DNA from: Succinivibrio sp.
GTDB lineage: Bacteria; Pseudomonadota; Gammaproteobacteria; Enterobacterales; Succinivibrionaceae
Length of the DNA: 64,000 nt
NCBI GenBank assembly: GCA_024693025.1
Contig: JAILLS010000083.1
Span: 1 to 64,000 of the forward strand
Reading direction: 5' to 3'
How positions within the stretch are numbered: the stretch's first letter is position 1; each line of letters starts with the position of its first letter. The translations under genes were made by a program, and so were the position numbers. Under the pieces are notes generated by a model. The model saw only the letters and a list, made by a program, of their open reading frames with translations, was not told where the DNA came from and made no database searches. Of this stretch, positions 61,724 to 64,000 are shown in pieces.

Positions 61724-62593
61724 CTACTGTTCTAATGACTCTTCCGTCATAAACTGATATTCTGCAGCCTCAGGGCACTGCCACACCGGAACTACCGTCG
61801 CGGGCAGATCAAGATTATAGCCCAGTTCCCGCCACTGCTGCGGGGTATGAAAATCAGAGCCGACCGAGGCTTTAAGCTCATACTGCACCGCAAGCCGTGA
61901 GAGATACTCCCGATCGCAGGGGCGCTGCTGGCAGGAGGCGACCTCCAGGGCCCGGCCTCCGGCACTCTTAAAATCCTGCACCAGGCGGCGCAGCTTGGAA
62001 TTGGTCAGATCATAGCGCAAAGGATGAGCCAGCACCGGCACTCCGCCGCTGTGCAGAATCACCTCGACCACGCTGCCAAGCTCCGGCCACTGGGTGCGCA
62101 CATAAGCCTTCCTGCCTTTTTTAAGATAGGTGTTAAAGGCCTCATCGACCGTCACCGCCTTGCCCTGTGCGACAATAAATCTGGCATAGTTGCCGCGGGT
62201 CACCACGGTATCGCTGCCGGAAAGACTGAGCGTACGCGCATAGGCATCGGCAAAGCCCAGTTTCTCAAGCCGGCTCCCGATCTCCTCGGCCCGCTGTATT
62301 CTAAGCTTCAGCTGTCCCTCAAGAAAGGTCTTAAGCTCAGGGTGTTCAAGGCCTATAAACAGACCGACCACATGGATCTGATTACCCTCCCACAGTGCCG
62401 AGAGCTCGGCCCCCGGGATCACCTGCAGCCGTGAGGCTGCCGCCTCCCTAGCTTCCGCAAAGCCTGCCACGCAGTCATGATCGGTCAGCGCCAGATGGGT
62501 AAGTCCCAGCTCTACCGCCCGCTCGACGAGCTCCCGCGGTTTAAGCGTGCCATCCGATGCGGTGGAATGGCAGTGCAGATCAATTTTGCTCAT
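61724..62593 (-). CDS. rnm: RNase AM / PHP-domain 5'-3' exonuclease
   Basis: PHP-family metal-dependent exonuclease (YciV/TrpH) that in E. coli matures the 5' end of 23S rRNA and degrades short RNA. Metal-binding motifs IDLHCHSTASDG and LALTDHDCVAGF near the N-terminus, IPGAELSA, VLAHPLRYD and VGSDFHTPQQW are intact. 289 residues. ATG 62593 overlaps the end of the ABC-F gene by 14 bases and gives the standard N-terminus MSKIDLHCH. Co-transcribed with yciO. Confidence 0.93.
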   Translation of the reverse strand: MSKIDLHCHSTASDGTLKPRELVERAVELGLTHLALTDHDCVAGFAEAREAAASRLQVIPGAELSALWEGNQIHVVGLFIGLEHPELKTFLEGQLKLRIQRAEEIGSRLEKLGFADAYARTLSLSGSDTVVTRGNYARFIVAQGKAVTVDEAFNTYLKKGRKAYVRTQWPELGSVVEVILHSGGVPVLAHPLRYDLTNSKLRRLVQDFKSAGGRALEVASCQQRPCDREYLSRLAVQYELKASVGSDFHTPQQWRELGYNLDLPATVVPVWQCPEAAEYQFMTEESLEQ

Positions 62594-64000
62594 AGCGCTT
62601 TTTTGCCTCTTCAAGCTCTTCCCAGCGTGCATAGCGCGCCTCGAGCGTCTGTTCCAGCTCTGCCTTGCATGAGAGTAACTCCCTGACCTTGTCCCCCTGC
62701 TCCTTATACAGCTGCGGATCGCCTAGCTGTTCATCGAGGGAGGACAGCTTGGTCTCAAGCTGCTCAATCTCCTCAGGCAGATGCGTCAATTCATAGTTTT
62801 CCTTAAAGGAGAGCGCGGTCTTTTTGCGTACCGTGTGCGGACGTTTGCTGCTCTGTTCCTCCTGAGTCCTGTCGTTCACTGCCTTGCGGTTATAGTAGGC
62901 CTGCACATCCGCCCAGCCGCCGACCACGCTTTCAATGCCGCCCTGTCCGTCAAAGACCCAGGTCTCGGTCACCACCTTGTCGATAAAGCGGCGATCATGG
63001 CTGATGACCAGCACGGTGCCCGGATAGGAGGCGATCAGATCCTCGAGCAGATCTAAAGTCTCCAGATCAAGATCGTTGGTCGGCTCATCGAGCACCAGCA
63101 CGTTTGAGGGTCTGGCAAAGAGCTTGGCCAGAAGCAGCCGGTTCTTCTCGCCGCCTGAGAGCACGGAGACCGGACTGCGGGTGCGTCTTGCGGTAAAGAG
63201 GAAATTGGCAAGATAGGAGATCACGCTCGTGCTCCTGCCGTTGATGATCACCTCGGAATGTCCGTCCGCTACGTTCTCCGCCACGGTCTTATCTTCCCTA
63301 AGCTGCTCATGATACTGATCAAAATACTGCGCCTGTACGTTCATGCCCACTCTGACATAGCCGTGGGAAGGCTTGAGTTTGCCCAGAATAATGCTCACCA
63401 GCGTGGTTTTGCCCGCACCGTTAGGTCCGACTATGCCGATCCGGTCCTTGCGCATCACAGTAGCCGAAAAAGGCCTGATCAGCTCCCGCCCCTCATAGTC
63501 AAGCGAGACATCGCGCACCTCAAACACCAGATTGCCTGAGCGCTCTGCCTCATTGACCTTCAGCACCACGTTGCCGAGGCGGTCACGTCTTAGACTGCGC
63601 TGTCTGCGCATCTCCATCAGATCGCGCACCCGTCCCTCATTGCGGGCCAGTCTCGCTTTGACTCCGCGTCTGATCCAGGCCTCTTCCTCAGCCAGGATGC
63701 GGTCAAACTCCTGATTGGCCAGAGTCTCCATGCGCAGTCTTTCCGCCTTCAGCTCAAGGTATCTGTTAAAGGAGCCCGGATAGGAATACAGCTTGCCGCG
63801 GTCAAGCTCGACGATACGGGTGGCCAGATTATCCGCAAAGGCCCGATCGTGCGTGACAAAGAGCACCGTGCCCTTGAAGTCTCTGATGCACTGTTCAAAC
63901 CAGGCAATGGTCTCTATATCCAGATGATTGGTCGGCTCATCGAGCATCAGAAGCTGCGGCTCACAGGCCAGCACTGCCGCCAGAGCCGCCTTGCGTCTGA
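62580..64000 (-). CDS. uup: ABC-F ATPase, Uup type (partial, cut by window end)
   Basis: Soluble double-ABC protein of the ABC-F group, which acts on ribosomes (Uup in E. coli). Only the C-terminal 472 residues are in the window; the frame runs open to base 64000. The first visible part is the end of ABC1 (RRKAALAAVLACEPQLLMLD plus EPTNHLD, then VLFVTHDRAF). The linker and ABC2 follow (GIVGPNGAGKTTLVSII, LSGGEKNRLLLAKLF, VLDEPTNDLDLETLDLLEDL, VISHDRRF). A coiled-coil C-terminal domain ends the protein, as in Uup. First gene of the unit with rnm, yciO, xylB and the isomerase. Confidence 0.93.
   Translation of the reverse strand, partial: RRKAALAAVLACEPQLLMLDEPTNHLDIETIAWFEQCIRDFKGTVLFVTHDRAFADNLATRIVELDRGKLYSYPGSFNRYLELKAERLRMETLANQEFDRILAEEEAWIRRGVKARLARNEGRVRDLMEMRRQRSLRRDRLGNVVLKVNEAERSGNLVFEVRDVSLDYEGRELIRPFSATVMRKDRIGIVGPNGAGKTTLVSIILGKLKPSHGYVRVGMNVQAQYFDQYHEQLREDKTVAENVADGHSEVIINGRSTSVISYLANFLFTARRTRSPVSVLSGGEKNRLLLAKLFARPSNVLVLDEPTNDLDLETLDLLEDLIASYPGTVLVISHDRRFIDKVVTETWVFDGQGGIESVVGGWADVQAYYNRKAVNDRTQEEQSSKRPHTVRKKTALSFKENYELTHLPEEIEQLETKLSSLDEQLGDPQLYKEQGDKVRELLSCKAELEQTLEARYARWEELEEAKKRYEQN

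Noticed and set aside
1-64000. tRNA, rRNA or CRISPR array
   Set aside because: No cloverleaf with a TPsiC-like arm and no regularly spaced direct repeats were seen on reading; a tRNAscan or CRISPR search was not possible here.

Overview
The window looks like chromosome from a gammaproteobacterium, most likely a host-associated anaerobe near Aeromonadales/Succinivibrionaceae. Reasons are the E. coli-like proteins (GyrA, SerC, FadD, RNase D, DusA, RdgC, TrhP, SohB, L25), enterobacterial-style gene neighbours (fadD-rnd; the PHP-domain rnm next to yciO), a meso-diaminopimelate dehydrogenase, and two type III secretion chaperones. The taxonomic placement is inference. I see no rRNA, tRNA, CRISPR array, prophage or complete insertion sequence. 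Most of the window is densely packed core genome. The accessory signals are orphan chaperones, degraded genes and enzyme-like proteins that have lost catalytic residues. Layout, left to right. 1-2.2 kb: a CesT-like chaperone, a 600-base non-coding stretch with a long hairpin, and ddh. 2.2-8 kb (minus): topA, sohB, a CvfB-like S1 protein, rplY and a sugar acetyltransferase. 8-9.2 kb (plus): dCMP deaminase and a HAD phosphatase. 9.2-12.4 kb (minus): a likely operon of a serine hydroxymethyltransferase-like pseudoenzyme, dusA and an aldo-keto reductase. 12.6-19.2 kb: a coiled-coil protein of unknown role, a secreted esterase, an SGLT-type symporter, a DASS anion transporter and a small membrane protein. 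19.3-25.9 kb: an M23 murein peptidase, a RocB-like M20 protein without its active site, a DUF3467 protein, an iron-ADH-like protein without its metal site, and a short-chain dehydrogenase. 26-29.2 kb: polyamine transporter ATPase and both permeases, without a binding protein. 29.3-33 kb (minus): a galactose-binding-protein relative, uraA, a broken AAA-ATPase gene and an ihfA-like gene. 33.4-42.5 kb: prs with a possible leader peptide, an EamA permease, an aldo-keto reductase, a SprA-type metalloprotease, an NhaC antiporter, an HNH endonuclease and a PAS-GGDEF protein. 42.5-49.4 kb (minus): gyrA, serC, fadD, rnd. 49.7-53.2 kb: a second ihfA-like gene, a second CesT-like chaperone, rdgC and trhP. 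53.2-57.8 kb (minus): two tandem membrane GGDEF proteins, two paralogous exported proteins and an aldo-keto reductase. 58-64 kb (minus): a probable operon of an ABC-F ATPase, rnm, yciO, a xylulokinase and a fucose/arabinose-isomerase-family protein. The most interesting pattern is three enzyme-family proteins within about 14 kb (SHMT-like, M20/RocB-like, Fe-ADH-like) that each keep the fold signature but lack residues essential for catalysis. Other points are two orphan, mutually similar type III chaperones, a GyrA carrying valine at the quinolone-critical Ser83 position, two gene remnants, and a short open frame with a Shine-Dalgarno sequence whose stop overlaps the prs start. All comparisons with reference families were made from memory, by eye; no database search was run.
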